A stretch of DNA of 64,000 nucleotides, from contig NZ_MDEQ02000008.1 of assembly GCF_001883705.2 (NCBI RefSeq), positions 1 through 64,000 on the forward strand. Reading direction: 5' to 3'. The stretch's first letter is position 1; each line of letters begins with the position of its first letter. Shown here piece after piece: positions 19,401-28,015 of this stretch. The notes under the pieces were generated by a model. It was not told the DNA's origin, did not search any database, and saw only the letters and a program-made list of their open reading frames with translations. The stretch is from Burkholderia catarinensis (GTDB taxonomy: Bacteria; Pseudomonadota; Gammaproteobacteria; Burkholderiales; Burkholderiaceae). The translations under genes were made by a program, and so were the position numbers.

Positions 19401-19674
19401 GGCCGCGCTCGAGGCCGGATTCAGCCGCTTCCGTCCGGTCGTGATGACCGCGCTCGCGATGCTGATCGGCATGCTGCCGATGGCGCTCGGCCTCGGCGAC
19501 GGCGGCGAACAGAACGCCCCGCTTGGCCGTGCCGTGATCGGCGGCCTGGCGTTCGGCACGCTGTCGACACTGCTGTTCGTACCTGTGCTGTTCGGCTTCA
19601 TCCACGCGTGGCTCGACCGACGCAGCGAAGCGGCCGCCGCCCGCCGCGCGCAGGACATGCCGGTGGTGCGCTGA
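16444..19674 (+). CDS. RND family efflux permease (HAE/MdtB-like)
   Basis: A 1076-residue proton-driven inner-membrane pump of the AcrB fold. The first membrane helix is near residues 12-30, followed by a large periplasmic loop. A membrane bundle then carries the charged pair Asp401-Asp402 (VGILVDDATVAIEN) for proton relay, then a second periplasmic loop and C-terminal bundle. The start at ATG 16444 lies after GAGGAAC. It is the first gene of permease-adaptor-outer membrane factor order, complete for a tripartite pump. The substrate is unknown; the adjoining IrlRS-like regulators would suit metal or drug export, but the DD motif pattern is of the drug (HAE) type. Confidence 0.9.
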   Translation: MWIVRLALRRPYTFVVLALLIFIAGPLAILRMPTDIFPNIDIPVVSIVWSYNGFSAEDMAKRITSNYERALTSDVDDIEHIESQSLNGVSVVKIFFHPGADINRAIAEAASNSASILRILPPGTLPPNIITYNASTVPILQLGLSSNTLAEQQLYDLGNSFIRTQLATVQGAAVPLPFGGKIRQIVVDLDTHALQAKGLAPIDVVNAINAQNLILPGGTAKIGTREYNVQMNGSTQTVAALNNLPVKTIDGSVVYVRDVAHVRDGYAPQTNIVRVDGKRAALLTVEKTGSASTLTIIDQVKAMLPKIAAGLPKALHISALGDQSVFVKAAVQGVVREALIAACLTALMILLFLGSWRATLIIAVSIPLAVLTSLLALGALGQTINIMTLGGLALAVGILVDDATVAIENITHHLERGAPLEEAILTGAGEIAVPTFVSTLSICIVFVPMFMLTGVARYLFVPLAEAVIFAMVASYFFSRTLVPTLAMVLMRAKGHGRPPRGVFARIARFQAGFERRFEAVRLRYRALLSAAIARRRRFAAAFLLACAASTGLFAFAGQDFFPSVDTGEIRLHLRAPTGTRIEETARLTDEVEARIRTVIPANQLAGVLDNIGVPASGINLTYDASDPIGTEDADVFITLKPNHAPTAAYVATLRNLLAQSFPGVTFAFLPADIVSQILNFGLPAPIDIQIVGNKLDQNRAVANTLLARLRGVRGLVDTRIQQPGDEPAINVDVDRTKAIQAGLEQRDVAQNLLIALSGSSQTTPNFWLDPRNGVSYPLIVQAPQYSVDSLQALANIPLPTGAARTPQTPVGGPAAGAPAQNLLGALGAFSRATQQAVVSHYNVQPVLDIFASVQGRDLGGVTTDVTKLVDDARAQLPPGSSIVLRGQVQAMHESFAGLLGGLALAIGLVYLLMVVNFQSWLDPLVIVGGLPASLAGIAWMLFVTRTTLSVPALTGTILCIGIATANSILVVNAARELIAGGTPPWQAALEAGFSRFRPVVMTALAMLIGMLPMALGLGDGGEQNAPLGRAVIGGLAFGTLSTLLFVPVLFGFIHAWLDRRSEAAAARRAQDMPVVR

Positions 19675-19723
19675 ACGCGAGCGCATCCCGATTCCCTTCG
19701 ACTCGCCCGACATCGAACTCATC

Positions 19724-21091
19724 ATGAACGACACGACCGAACCTCTCACCCCGCCGCCGGCTGCCGAACCGGAAACGATGCCGCCTGCCGCGCGCGGCGC
19801 AGCGCCAGAAACGCCGCCGCCGCCGCGCGGCCGCAAGCTGGCCGTCCCGCTTGCCGCGATTGCCGTCGCCGCCGCGCTGCTCGCGATCGGCATCGTGCCG
19901 CGCATCGACGCGCGCGCCGCGCAGCGCCATCAGGTGGCTGCGCAGCAGGCGCTGCCGGTGACCGTGATCCAGCCCGGCGCCGCACCGGCCGACCAGACGC
20001 TCACGCTGCCGGGTGCCGTGACGCCGTATGCGGAAGCGTCGATCTACGCGCGCACGAGCGGCTACATCGCACACTGGAGCGCGGACATCGGCACGCATGT
20101 GAAGGCCGGGCAAACGCTCGCGCAGATCACGGCGCCCGACCTCGACGCGCAACTGCGCCAGGCGCGCGCGGACGCGGCGACCGCGCAAGCGAACTACGAC
20201 TATGCGAAATCGACCGCGCAGCGCTGGCAGGACATGCTGACGACGCAATCGGTGTCGCAGCAGGACACCGACACGAAGGTTGCCGACATGAACGCAAAGC
20301 GCGCGATGCTCTCATCCGCGCAGGCCAATACCGCCCATCTGAACGAGCTCGTGTCGTTCGAATCGGTGAGCGCGCCGTTCGACGGCGTGATTACCGCGCG
20401 CAACGTCGACGTCGGCACGCTCGTAACGGCGGGCGGCACCCCGGGCAGCCCCGGGCTGTCGGGCGAACTGTTCCATCTGGAGCAGACCGACACGCTGCGC
20501 GTGTTCGTCGACGTGCCGCAGGACAGCGCGGCCGGCATCTCCACCGGCACGGCCGTCTACCTGACCACGCAACAGTATCCGGGGCGGCGCTTCGCCGCGC
20601 ACGTCGCCCGCAGCGCGGGCGCGATCGACCCGGTCACGCGCACGCTGCGTGTCGAGATCGACGTCGACAATCGCGATGGCGCGTTGCTGCCGGGCGCGTA
20701 TGCGCAGGCACACCTGCTCGTGGCGAGCGCGGCGCCCGCGTTCGAGCTGCCGGTCAGTGCGCTGCTGTTTCGCTCGAATGGCGTGACGGTCGCAACGGTC
20801 GGCGCGAACGCACGCACCGTGCTGAAGACCGTGCAGATCGGGCGCGATTTCGGCACGCATGTCGAGATCGTCGCGGGGCTCGCGTCGACCGATCGCGTGA
20901 TCGACAACCCGGGCGATTCGATCGCAAGCGGCGAAGCGGTGAAGGTCATGTCGGTCGAGCACGGCGCAATGCCGGCCGCTTCGCCCGCAGCGAAACCAGG
21001 TTCGGCAACCGGTGCGCCGGCGGCGCCACGCGCGGCAACGTCGATGCCGGCCTCGATGCCGATTTCGACTTCACCGAACGCCCGCAGCTGA
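19724..21091 (+). CDS. RND efflux periplasmic adaptor (membrane fusion protein)
   Basis: A 455-residue adaptor linking the permease to the outer-membrane channel. A proline-rich cytoplasmic start of about 40 residues precedes one membrane anchor (about 44-62). The lipoyl/hairpin region begins near LPGAVTPYAEASIYARTSGY, followed by a beta-barrel domain (RVFVDVPQDSAAGISTG) and a low-complexity Ala/Pro/Ser tail. It starts 49 bases after the permease stop, in the same operon. Confidence 0.9.
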   Translation: MNDTTEPLTPPPAAEPETMPPAARGAAPETPPPPRGRKLAVPLAAIAVAAALLAIGIVPRIDARAAQRHQVAAQQALPVTVIQPGAAPADQTLTLPGAVTPYAEASIYARTSGYIAHWSADIGTHVKAGQTLAQITAPDLDAQLRQARADAATAQANYDYAKSTAQRWQDMLTTQSVSQQDTDTKVADMNAKRAMLSSAQANTAHLNELVSFESVSAPFDGVITARNVDVGTLVTAGGTPGSPGLSGELFHLEQTDTLRVFVDVPQDSAAGISTGTAVYLTTQQYPGRRFAAHVARSAGAIDPVTRTLRVEIDVDNRDGALLPGAYAQAHLLVASAAPAFELPVSALLFRSNGVTVATVGANARTVLKTVQIGRDFGTHVEIVAGLASTDRVIDNPGDSIASGEAVKVMSVEHGAMPAASPAAKPGSATGAPAAPRAATSMPASMPISTSPNARS

Positions 21092-21098
21092 CCCGACC

Positions 21099-22616
21099 AT
21101 GAAAACCCGCGAGATATCCGTCATGCGCCTCTTTCGTCCGCTCCCGTTCGCCCGCCGCGTCGTCGCGCTCGGCGTTACCGCCGCGTTGGCCGCCTGCTCG
21201 ACGCTGCCGCCCTATTCGCCGCCAACTGTCGCCGTGCCCGCGCACTATGCCGGTGCACCGGCCGCGCAACCGGGCTGGAATGTCGCGGCGCCCGCCGATG
21301 CCGCGTCCCGCGGCGCATGGTGGACCGTGTTCAACGACGCCGGCCTGAACGCGCTCGAAGCGCGCGTCGACGTGTCGAATCAGACCGTGAAGAAAGCCGT
21401 CGCCGATCTCCAGCAAGCGCGCGCGACGGTCGACTACCAGCATGCGGGGTTCCTTCCGACCATCACGGCGGGTGTTGCGCAAAGCCGTTCACGCATATCG
21501 CAGAACAAGCTTGGTTCGTCACTCGCCGGTAAGACGACACCCGACCATCAAGTCGGCGTGGCTGCAAGCTGGGAACCCGACGTGTTCGGCCGCGTGCGTG
21601 ACGCGGTCGCAGGTGCGCAGGCGAACGCGGACGCGAGCGCGGCCGATCTGCAGGCCGTCAAACTGGCGGTCACGGCCGAACTCGCGACCGACTATTTCGC
21701 GCTGCGCTCGCTCGATACGCAAAAGCAACTGCTCGACGACACGGTGCACGCGTATGCGGAGGCACTGAAACTGCTGCAACAACAGCTCGCGGCCGGCGCG
21801 ATCGACGCGTCGGCCGTCGCGCAAGCCGAGACGCAACTGGAATCGACCCGCACGCAGGATACCGACATCGACGCGTCGCGCGCGCAGCGCCAGCATGCGA
21901 TCGCGACGCTCGTCGGCGAAAGCGCGTCGACGTTCGCCTTGCCGCCGCGCGTTCAAGCGTTCGACGTGCCGGCCATCCCGGCCGGCGTGCCGTCTCAACT
22001 GCTCGAGCGACGGCCGGACATCGCGGCGGCCGAGCGCCGCGTCGCGGCCGCGAACGCGCAGATCGGCGAGGCGCACGCCGCGTTCTTCCCCGACCTCGTG
22101 CTGTCGGCGAGCGCGGGGCTCGAAAGCGGCTTCTTCACACCGTGGCTGAGCGCGCCGAGCCTGTTCTGGTCGCTCGGCCCGCAACTCGTCGGCACGCTGT
22201 TCGACGGCGGCCGGCGCAGCGCGACGCTGCGCGGCGCGCATGCGCAATACGATGGCGAGGTCGCCGACTATCGGCAGACCGTGTTGGTCGCCTTCCAGCA
22301 AGTCGAGGATCAACTGTCCGCGCTCGATGCGCTCGCGTCGGAAGCCACCAGCCAGCAGCGTGCGACCGACGCGGCCGACCTGTCGCTGCGGCTGACGACG
22401 AATCGCTTCAAAGCCGGCGCCGTCAGCTATCTGGACGTGGTGACCGCGCAGACGATCGCGCTGACGAACCGGCGCCAGGCCGACCAGATCGCCGCGCGCC
22501 GGATGGAAGCTGAAGTCGGGTTGTTGAAGGCGCTGGGCGGCGGCTGGCACGCGGGTGCGGATATCACCGCTTCCGCCGCCGCGTCAGGCACGGCGATCAA
22601 GGCGCAGGGTTCCTGA
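21099..22616 (+). CDS. Outer-membrane efflux lipoprotein (NodT/OprM family)
   Basis: About 500 residues forming the outer-membrane channel of the tripartite pump. A lipoprotein signal is visible (ALGVTAALAAC, with Cys as the lipid site). Two repeated TolC-like halves follow, with SWEPDVFGRVRDAV and LLERRPDIAAAERRVAAAN as family landmarks, and a late TNRFKAGAVSYLDVV. Two starts are possible, ATG 21099 (505 aa) and ATG 21123 (497 aa); neither has a strong ribosome site. Its end overlaps the convergent sensor kinase by 20 bases. Confidence 0.88.
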   Translation: MKTREISVMRLFRPLPFARRVVALGVTAALAACSTLPPYSPPTVAVPAHYAGAPAAQPGWNVAAPADAASRGAWWTVFNDAGLNALEARVDVSNQTVKKAVADLQQARATVDYQHAGFLPTITAGVAQSRSRISQNKLGSSLAGKTTPDHQVGVAASWEPDVFGRVRDAVAGAQANADASAADLQAVKLAVTAELATDYFALRSLDTQKQLLDDTVHAYAEALKLLQQQLAAGAIDASAVAQAETQLESTRTQDTDIDASRAQRQHAIATLVGESASTFALPPRVQAFDVPAIPAGVPSQLLERRPDIAAAERRVAAANAQIGEAHAAFFPDLVLSASAGLESGFFTPWLSAPSLFWSLGPQLVGTLFDGGRRSATLRGAHAQYDGEVADYRQTVLVAFQQVEDQLSALDALASEATSQQRATDAADLSLRLTTNRFKAGAVSYLDVVTAQTIALTNRRQADQIAARRMEAEVGLLKALGGGWHAGADITASAAASGTAIKAQGS

Positions 22617-24078
22617 CGAACGTGAGGATGAAGCGCGTGCCCGCCGCGTCGCTTTCGACGCGCGCGGTGCCGCCGTGCAGCTCCATCACCGAGCGGACGA
22701 TCGCGAGGCCGAGCCCGGCCGTGCCGCCCGGCACGCCGCCGCTGCGCGCGGGGTCGCCGCGCACGAATCGGTCGAAGATGCGCGGCAGCAGCGCGGGATC
22801 GATCGGCTCGCCCGGATTCTCGACGACGACGCGTACCGCGTCCGCCGTTTCGGCCGCGTTCAGCGCGATGACGCCGCCCGCGGGCGTATAGCGCAGCGCA
22901 TTCGCGAGCAGGTTGCCGACCGCGCGGCGGAACAGTTCGACATCGGCAGTCAGCTGGCCGTGCCCTTCGACGCGCAGCGCCGAACCCGCTTCATCGGCGA
23001 GCCCTTCGAAGTACTCGGCGATGCGCGTGAGCTCGTCATGCACGTCAAACGCGCGCTGCCGCGTCACGAAGGTCGGGTGTTCGGCGCGCGCGAGAAACAG
23101 CACGTTCTCGATCATCCGTGCGAGACGGTCGTATTCCTCGAGATTCGATTCGAGCAGCGCCTGGTATTCGTCGGGCGAACGCGGCCGCGCAAGCGCCACC
23201 TCGGTCGCGCCGCGCATGTTGTTCAGCGGCGTGCGCAGGTCGTGCGCGAGATCGGCGCTGAATTGCGACAGATGCCCGAACGCTTGCTGCAGGCGGCCGA
23301 GCATCGCATTCTGCGCATCGACGAGCGCGCGCAGTTCGCGCGGCGCGCGCGCCGCGTCGAGCCGCGCGTCGAGCTTGTCGACGGTGATCCGGCCGGTGTT
23401 CGCGACGATCTCGCGCAGCGGTGCGAGCGCCGTGCGGATCAGCCAGTAGCTGAGCAGCATCGCGCACAGCGCGCCCAGCCCGCCGGCAATCTTCAGCTTG
23501 TCGCGATAGCCGTCGAGCAGCTCGGCGCGATCGCTCATGTCGCGCGCGATCGCGATCCGGACCAGCGTGCCGTCGCGCAGCATGGCGTCGGCGACGACGC
23601 CGCGCACGGGCGTGCCGCCGTCGGCGCTCCATGTCGAGATCCGGTCAGCCGTAATTCGTTCGGCCGCCGGCACCGGCGTCGCGTGCTGCGGAATCAGCTC
23701 GGCGTCGGGCAACGCAGGCGGCACGGGCGACGCCGTGCCCGATGCCGCCGTCGGCAGATCCTCGCGCTCGTTCCGCCCGACGTCGTGCCGTGCGAGCACA
23801 TGGCCCCGACCGTCGACCACGGCCATCGACAGTGCCGCGTTGCCGAGCACCTGGCTCGTCAGCCGGTCCGCATGCGCGCGCACGGCGTCGAGCGAATCGA
23901 GTTCGCCCGCAAGCCGGCGCGTGTGTCGCGCGGCAAGCACGATGTCCAGATCGTCCTGCGAGCTCACCTGCCGCTCGAGGCCGGTGTACACGTAGGTGCC
24001 GACGAGCGCGAAGACGGCGAGCAGGGTCGCGCCGAACGCGAGCGCGAGCGTCGCGCCGAGCGATCGACCGAGCGTCAT
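22597..24078 (-). CDS. Sensor histidine kinase (heavy-metal type, IrlS/CusS-like)
   Basis: A 493-residue membrane sensor. The first membrane helix is at residues 8-30, then a periplasmic domain of about 150 residues, a second helix near 190-210 and a HAMP segment. The H-box has His279 in [18 protein letters not shown], followed by an ATPase domain with the N box ([13 protein letters not shown]) and a G box ([12 protein letters not shown]). The start at ATG 24078 overlaps the regulator's stop (ATGA), so the two are translated together. It faces the RND operon and probably controls it. Confidence 0.9.
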   Translation of the reverse strand: MTLGRSLGATLALAFGATLLAVFALVGTYVYTGLERQVSSQDDLDIVLAARHTRRLAGELDSLDAVRAHADRLTSQVLGNAALSMAVVDGRGHVLARHDVGRNEREDLPTAASGTASPVPPALPDAELIPQHATPVPAAERITADRISTWSADGGTPVRGVVADAMLRDGTLVRIAIARDMSDRAELLDGYRDKLKIAGGLGALCAMLLSYWLIRTALAPLREIVANTGRITVDKLDARLDAARAPRELRALVDAQNAMLGRLQQAFGHLSQFSADLAHDLRTPLNNMRGATEVALARPRSPDEYQALLESNLEEYDRLARMIENVLFLARAEHPTFVTRQRAFDVHDELTRIAEYFEGLADEAGSALRVEGHGQLTADVELFRRAVGNLLANALRYTPAGGVIALNAAETADAVRVVVENPGEPIDPALLPRIFDRFVRGDPARSGGVPGGTAGLGLAIVRSVMELHGGTARVESDAAGTRFILTFVRNPAP

Positions 24079-24752
24079 GCACCGTCCTTCGGTTCGAGCA
24101 CGTAGCCCACGCCGCGCACCGTATGGATCAGCTTGACCGGAAACGCATCGTCGATCTTCGCGCGCAACCGCCGGATCGCGACTTCGACGACGTTGGTGTC
24201 GCTGTCGAAGTTCATGTCCCACACGTACGACGCGATCTGCGTGCGGCTCAGCACTTCGCCTTGCCGGCGCGCGAGCAGCTGCAGCAACGAGAATTCGCGC
24301 GGCGTCAGGTCGATCCGCAACGTGCCGCGCTTCACGCGGCGGCGCACGACGTCGATCTCCAGGTCGCCGACCACGATGCGCTCGGTCTCTCGCGGCGGCC
24401 CGCGGCGAGCAAGCGTGCGAATGCGCGCGAGGAGTTCGACGAACGCGAACGGCTTCACGAGGTAATCGTCGGCGCCGAGTTCGAGACCGTGCACGCGGTC
24501 CTGCACGTCGTCGCGCGCGGTCAGGAACAGCACGGGCGTGGTATGCGTGTCGCGCAGGCGCTTGAGCACGCCCCAACCGTCGAGCACGGGCAGCATCACG
24601 TCGAGCACGATCACGTCGTAGTGCTCTTCCTGCGCGAGCATCAGCCCTTCCGCGCCGTCCTTCGCGAGATCGACGCTGAAGCCGGATTCCTCGAGCCCTT
24701 TCTTCAGGTACGCGCCCGTCTTCGGTTCGTCTTCGACTATCAGGATGCGCAT
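24075..24752 (-). CDS. OmpR-family response regulator (heavy-metal type, IrlR/CusR-like)
   Basis: A 225-residue regulator. The receiver domain holds the acidic pair E7/D8, phosphate acceptor Asp51 ([14 protein letters not shown]) and Lys near 101. A winged-helix output domain follows (about 125-220), including [13 protein letters not shown] at the end. The ATG at 24752 has GGAG 6 bases upstream; the frame's earlier start at 24782 lacks one. Promoter DNA about 90 bases upstream contains a palindrome typical of this regulator class, consistent with autoregulation. Confidence 0.92.
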   Translation of the reverse strand: MRILIVEDEPKTGAYLKKGLEESGFSVDLAKDGAEGLMLAQEEHYDVIVLDVMLPVLDGWGVLKRLRDTHTTPVLFLTARDDVQDRVHGLELGADDYLVKPFAFVELLARIRTLARRGPPRETERIVVGDLEIDVVRRRVKRGTLRIDLTPREFSLLQLLARRQGEVLSRTQIASYVWDMNFDSDTNVVEVAIRRLRAKIDDAFPVKLIHTVRGVGYVLEPKDGA

Positions 24753-24840
24753 GTGCGGCTCCGTCGCTTTCGGTGGGGACAAGCGGCGATGTTACCGGGA
24801 AACGGCGGAGCGAAGCGCTTCGACGGCTGGCGATACGGTT

Positions 24841-24860
24841 TGATTACGAAATTGTAATCA
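24841..24860. promoter_or_regulatory. Palindromic response-regulator box
   Basis: TGATTAC-GAAATT-GTAATCA: perfect 7-bp arms with a 6-base A/T-rich spacer. It is similar in style to CusR/CopR-type boxes. It lies about 90 bases upstream of the response regulator start, and a related copy precedes the RND operon at 16333. Confidence 0.6.
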
Positions 24861-25046
24861 GCCGGTCAGTGTCGTGACTGCCGCGGCAACCAGAATCCCT
24901 CAGGAAGAAAAACAGGTGTGGCCGAAATCCGTGTGGCTCCGGTCTCCTCCTGCCAGCAAAGCCTTGTCCCAGCTGGATCACGACACTCACACTGTTCCTT
25001 CGGAGCGCTCCCGGTGTCCGGCTAGCGCGGCTGCGCAGCGAGCGGC

Positions 25047-26285
25047 TCAATTCCACGCATGGCGCGCCGGACGCACGCCGTTCAGGTAGTAGTTGCCGAC
25101 CAGGTGATATTTCCAGCGCACCGGATCGTGCAGCGTATGCGTGCGCGCGTTGCGCCAATGCCGGTCGAGGTTATGCTCGGCGAGCGTCGACTGCGTGCCG
25201 GCCAGCTCGAACAGCTTCTCGCCCGCGAGCAGCGCGACCTCGGTCGTCAGCACCTTGGCTTCGCCGACCGCAACGGACGCACGCGCAACGTCGTCTTCGG
25301 TCACTTCGCCGCGTGCCGCGATGGCGTCGAGCGTGCGCGCCGCGCGTTCGAGCAACGCGTCGGCCGCATGCAGCTGGATATGCAGGCGGCCGATCTCGCG
25401 AATCGTCAGCGGATCGTCCGCCGCCCGCTCGACGCCGCTGTCGACCCACGGCCGCGTGCGGGTACGCACGAACGCCAGCGTATCGTCGATGGCCGCCTTC
25501 GCGATGCCGGCGTCGATCGCCGCCTGGATGATTTGCGACAGCGGGCCGTTCAGCGTCGGCACATCCGACACGCGCTGCGCGGGCAGCACGTGCGACGTCG
25601 GTACGCGTACCGCATCGAGCACGACCGTACCGCTCGCGGTCGTCCGCTGCCCGAAGCCCGACCAGTCGTCGATCACGGTCAGCCCCGGCGTCGGTTGCGG
25701 CACGTACGCGAGCCACGCCTGGCGCGCGTCGTCGAGGCCGAGCACCGGCACGTAATGCGCGAACAGCGCACCGGTCGAGTAGAACTTCGTGCCGTCGACG
25801 ACATAATCGTCGCCGTCGCGGCGCACGCGCGTCTTCAGGTCGAGCACGTGCTTCGTGCCCTTCTCCGAGAACCCGTTGCCGAATCGCTTGCCGCTCAGCA
25901 CTTCGGCAAAGAAATGACGTTTCTGCGCATCGGTGCCGGTCAGCGCGATCACGTCGACCAGCCCGAAATGATTCTGCGGAAGCTGCCCGAGCGACGGATC
26001 GGCCGCGGCAACGATCTTGATCACCTCGGTGAGCGTCACATGAGACACGCCTGCGCCGCCGTATGCCTTCGGCACCGTGATCGCCCACAGCCCCGACTGC
26101 GAGAACCATTCGATTTCGTCGCGCGGCAGGCGGCGCGACCGATCGCGCTCGGCCGCGCCTTCCGCGAGCCGCTGTGCGAGCGCGTGCGCAGCCGCGATCG
26201 CCTGCGCGTCGTCGGCAATCACGCGGGCCGTATGGTGTGTTGCATCGGCCGGCCGCTCCTGAATCGTGGCGCTCGTGTCTGACAT
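25047..26285 (-). CDS. sfnB: SfnB-type acyl-CoA dehydrogenase-like sulfur acquisition oxidoreductase
   Basis: A 412-residue flavoprotein of the acyl-CoA dehydrogenase fold. The N-terminal helical domain contains EIEWFSQSGLWAITVPKAYGG. A middle beta domain has SEKGTKHVLDLKTRVR and GTKFYSTGALFAHYVPVLG, typical of SfnB/DszC-like enzymes that use reduced flavin and oxygen on organosulfur compounds. The C-terminal helical domain ends in LDRHWRNARTHTLHDPV. The ATG at 26285 has AGGAGA upstream. It sits near other organosulfur genes and is divergent from an MFS transporter. The exact substrate, such as dimethyl sulfone or a sulfonate, cannot be read. Confidence 0.82.
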   Translation of the reverse strand: MSDTSATIQERPADATHHTARVIADDAQAIAAAHALAQRLAEGAAERDRSRRLPRDEIEWFSQSGLWAITVPKAYGGAGVSHVTLTEVIKIVAAADPSLGQLPQNHFGLVDVIALTGTDAQKRHFFAEVLSGKRFGNGFSEKGTKHVLDLKTRVRRDGDDYVVDGTKFYSTGALFAHYVPVLGLDDARQAWLAYVPQPTPGLTVIDDWSGFGQRTTASGTVVLDAVRVPTSHVLPAQRVSDVPTLNGPLSQIIQAAIDAGIAKAAIDDTLAFVRTRTRPWVDSGVERAADDPLTIREIGRLHIQLHAADALLERAARTLDAIAARGEVTEDDVARASVAVGEAKVLTTEVALLAGEKLFELAGTQSTLAEHNLDRHWRNARTHTLHDPVRWKYHLVGNYYLNGVRPARHAWN

Positions 26286-26625
26286 CGGGCTCTCCTGTCG
26301 AATGACGAAAGCATTCAATCTAGCAGTGCATCGCGGGCCGGAAAAACGAGCGATTCTCGAAACGATATTCCTCTGGGTAACAAACGACATCGGGATTGGC
26401 ACAGTCACCGGCGAGTCCACGCCCTGACGTCGCAACGGATGCCGGAGCGTCGGCGCGCGCCGTCCGGTCGCTGTAATACTCATCTGAACGATGCAATGCT
26501 CAGCAGTGCAAATTTCCGACTGAAAGCCCTGAACGCCGTGCAAACCATTCGTGGCTTGCACTTGCCGGAACTTGTCGCGGGGCGTATGGTTTATTGACTG
26601 TCACCCTTTTCCGGGAGATATCAAA
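26286..26625. other. Divergent control region between SfnB-like and MFS genes
   Basis: About 340 bases with no gene. I looked for a sigma54 site (GG-N10-GC), because sfn genes in pseudomonads are sigma54-dependent. The closest match near 26550-26570 is off by one base in spacing. Nothing else firm was seen. Confidence 0.4.
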
Positions 26626-27996
26626 ATGGCTGCCATGCAATCCGCGGCCACGCCCCTCTCCGACGAGGAAGCCCGGCGCCAGTTGCGCCGCGCCGTCATA
26701 GCCAGCACAGTTGGCACCACGATCGAATGGTATGACTTTTTCCTCTACAGCACGGTCACCGGCCTGGTCTTCGCAAAGCTGTATTTCCCGCAGTCCCACC
26801 CTCTAGTCGGCACGCTGCAGGCGTTCCTGATCTATGCCGTCGGGTTTGTCGCGCGGCCGGTCGGCGCAGCGATCTTCGGCCATTACGGCGACCGCATCGG
26901 ACGCAAGGCCACGCTGATCGTGACCCTGTTGCTGATGGGGCTCGCCACGTTCGCCGTGGCCTTCGTTCCGACCTACGCAACGATCGGCATCTGGGGTGCC
27001 GTCATCCTCACGGTGCTGCGCTTCATCCAGGGCGTCGGCGTCGGCGGCGAATGGGGCGGCTCGGTCCTGATGTCGATGGAGTGGGCGCGCACCAATGCGC
27101 ATCGCGGCTTCGTCGCGTCGTGGCCGCAGTTCGGCGTGCCGGCGGGATTGTTCCTCGCCAACCTCGCCGTGCTGGCCATGAGCTGGTTTTCCGGCAGCAG
27201 TTTCCTCGCGTGGGGCTGGCGCGTGCCGTTTTTCCTCAGCATCGTACTGGTCGCGATCGGGCTCTATATCCGCCTGAATATCCTCGAGACGCCGATCTTC
27301 GCGAAGCTGCTGGCCGAGCGCCGGATCGAGAAAACGCCGATGCTCGAAGTGCTGCGCAAGCAGCCGAGGGACATCGTGCTGTCGGCGTTTGCGCGGATGG
27401 CCGAACAGGCGCCGTTCTACATCTTTACGGCGTTCGTGTTCACTTACGGGATCACGGCGCTGGGCGTCACGCGTGAACTGCTGCTGACGGCGGTGCTGGT
27501 GGCATCCGTGGTCGAGTTCTTCACCATTCCGCTGTTCGGGCACGTGTCGGATCTGATCGGGCGGCGGCGGATGTACATGATCGGCGCGGCTACCGTCGGT
27601 GTGTTCGGATTCCTCTACTTTGCAATGGTCGACAGTCGGAATCCGGTATGGATCTTCGCAGCCATCGTGCTGTCGCTGGTCCCGCATTCGATGATGTACG
27701 GGCCGCAGGCCGCATTGATTGCCGAGTCGTTTACCGGCCGGTTGCGATACAGCGGTGCGTCGATGGGTTATCAGCTCGCTTCGGTCATTGCAGGTGGCCC
27801 GGCACCGCTGATCGCGACGGCGCTGTTTGCCTACTACCATTCTGGGTATGCGATCGCGGTGTACGTGCTGATGTGCGCGGTGCTGAGCCTGGTCGCCGCA
27901 TCGAAGCTGGGGGACTACACGAACAAGGATATTTCGCGGGAATACGACGACGCGCGAGGTCTGGAGGATCACGGGCACGCGCCGCCGGTGACCTGA
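26626..27996 (+). CDS. MFS metabolite:proton symporter
   Basis: A 456-residue, 12-helix inner-membrane transporter of the major facilitator superfamily, metabolite:H+ symporter branch (ShiA/ProP/KgtP-like). The family signature between helices 2 and 3 is GHYGDRIGRKATL, and a second copy appears as GHVSDLIGRRRMYM in the second half. Helix 1 follows TTIEWYDFFLYS, characteristic of this branch. The ATG at 26626 has GGGAG 8 bases upstream. Substrate unknown; being divergent from the SfnB-like gene suggests import of a sulfur compound or organic acid. Confidence 0.88.
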   Translation: MAAMQSAATPLSDEEARRQLRRAVIASTVGTTIEWYDFFLYSTVTGLVFAKLYFPQSHPLVGTLQAFLIYAVGFVARPVGAAIFGHYGDRIGRKATLIVTLLLMGLATFAVAFVPTYATIGIWGAVILTVLRFIQGVGVGGEWGGSVLMSMEWARTNAHRGFVASWPQFGVPAGLFLANLAVLAMSWFSGSSFLAWGWRVPFFLSIVLVAIGLYIRLNILETPIFAKLLAERRIEKTPMLEVLRKQPRDIVLSAFARMAEQAPFYIFTAFVFTYGITALGVTRELLLTAVLVASVVEFFTIPLFGHVSDLIGRRRMYMIGAATVGVFGFLYFAMVDSRNPVWIFAAIVLSLVPHSMMYGPQAALIAESFTGRLRYSGASMGYQLASVIAGGPAPLIATALFAYYHSGYAIAVYVLMCAVLSLVAASKLGDYTNKDISREYDDARGLEDHGHAPPVT

Positions 27997-28015
27997 CGGG
28001 TCGGCCGCGCCCCAC

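Noticed and set aside
16591..19905. An 1100-codon antisense frame opposite the RND permease
   Set aside because: No domain, no ribosome site, and composition typical of antisense reading in GC-rich genes; the RND permease motifs prove the other strand codes.
22597..22616. Overlap between the outer-membrane factor gene and the sensor kinase gene as a sign of a frame error
   Set aside because: Both proteins end normally for their families; a 20-base tail-to-tail overlap is common.
26286..26625. Possible sigma54 promoter before the sulfur-acquisition and MFS genes
   Set aside because: The best GG/GC pair is separated by 9 instead of 10 bases and the surrounding bases fit poorly.
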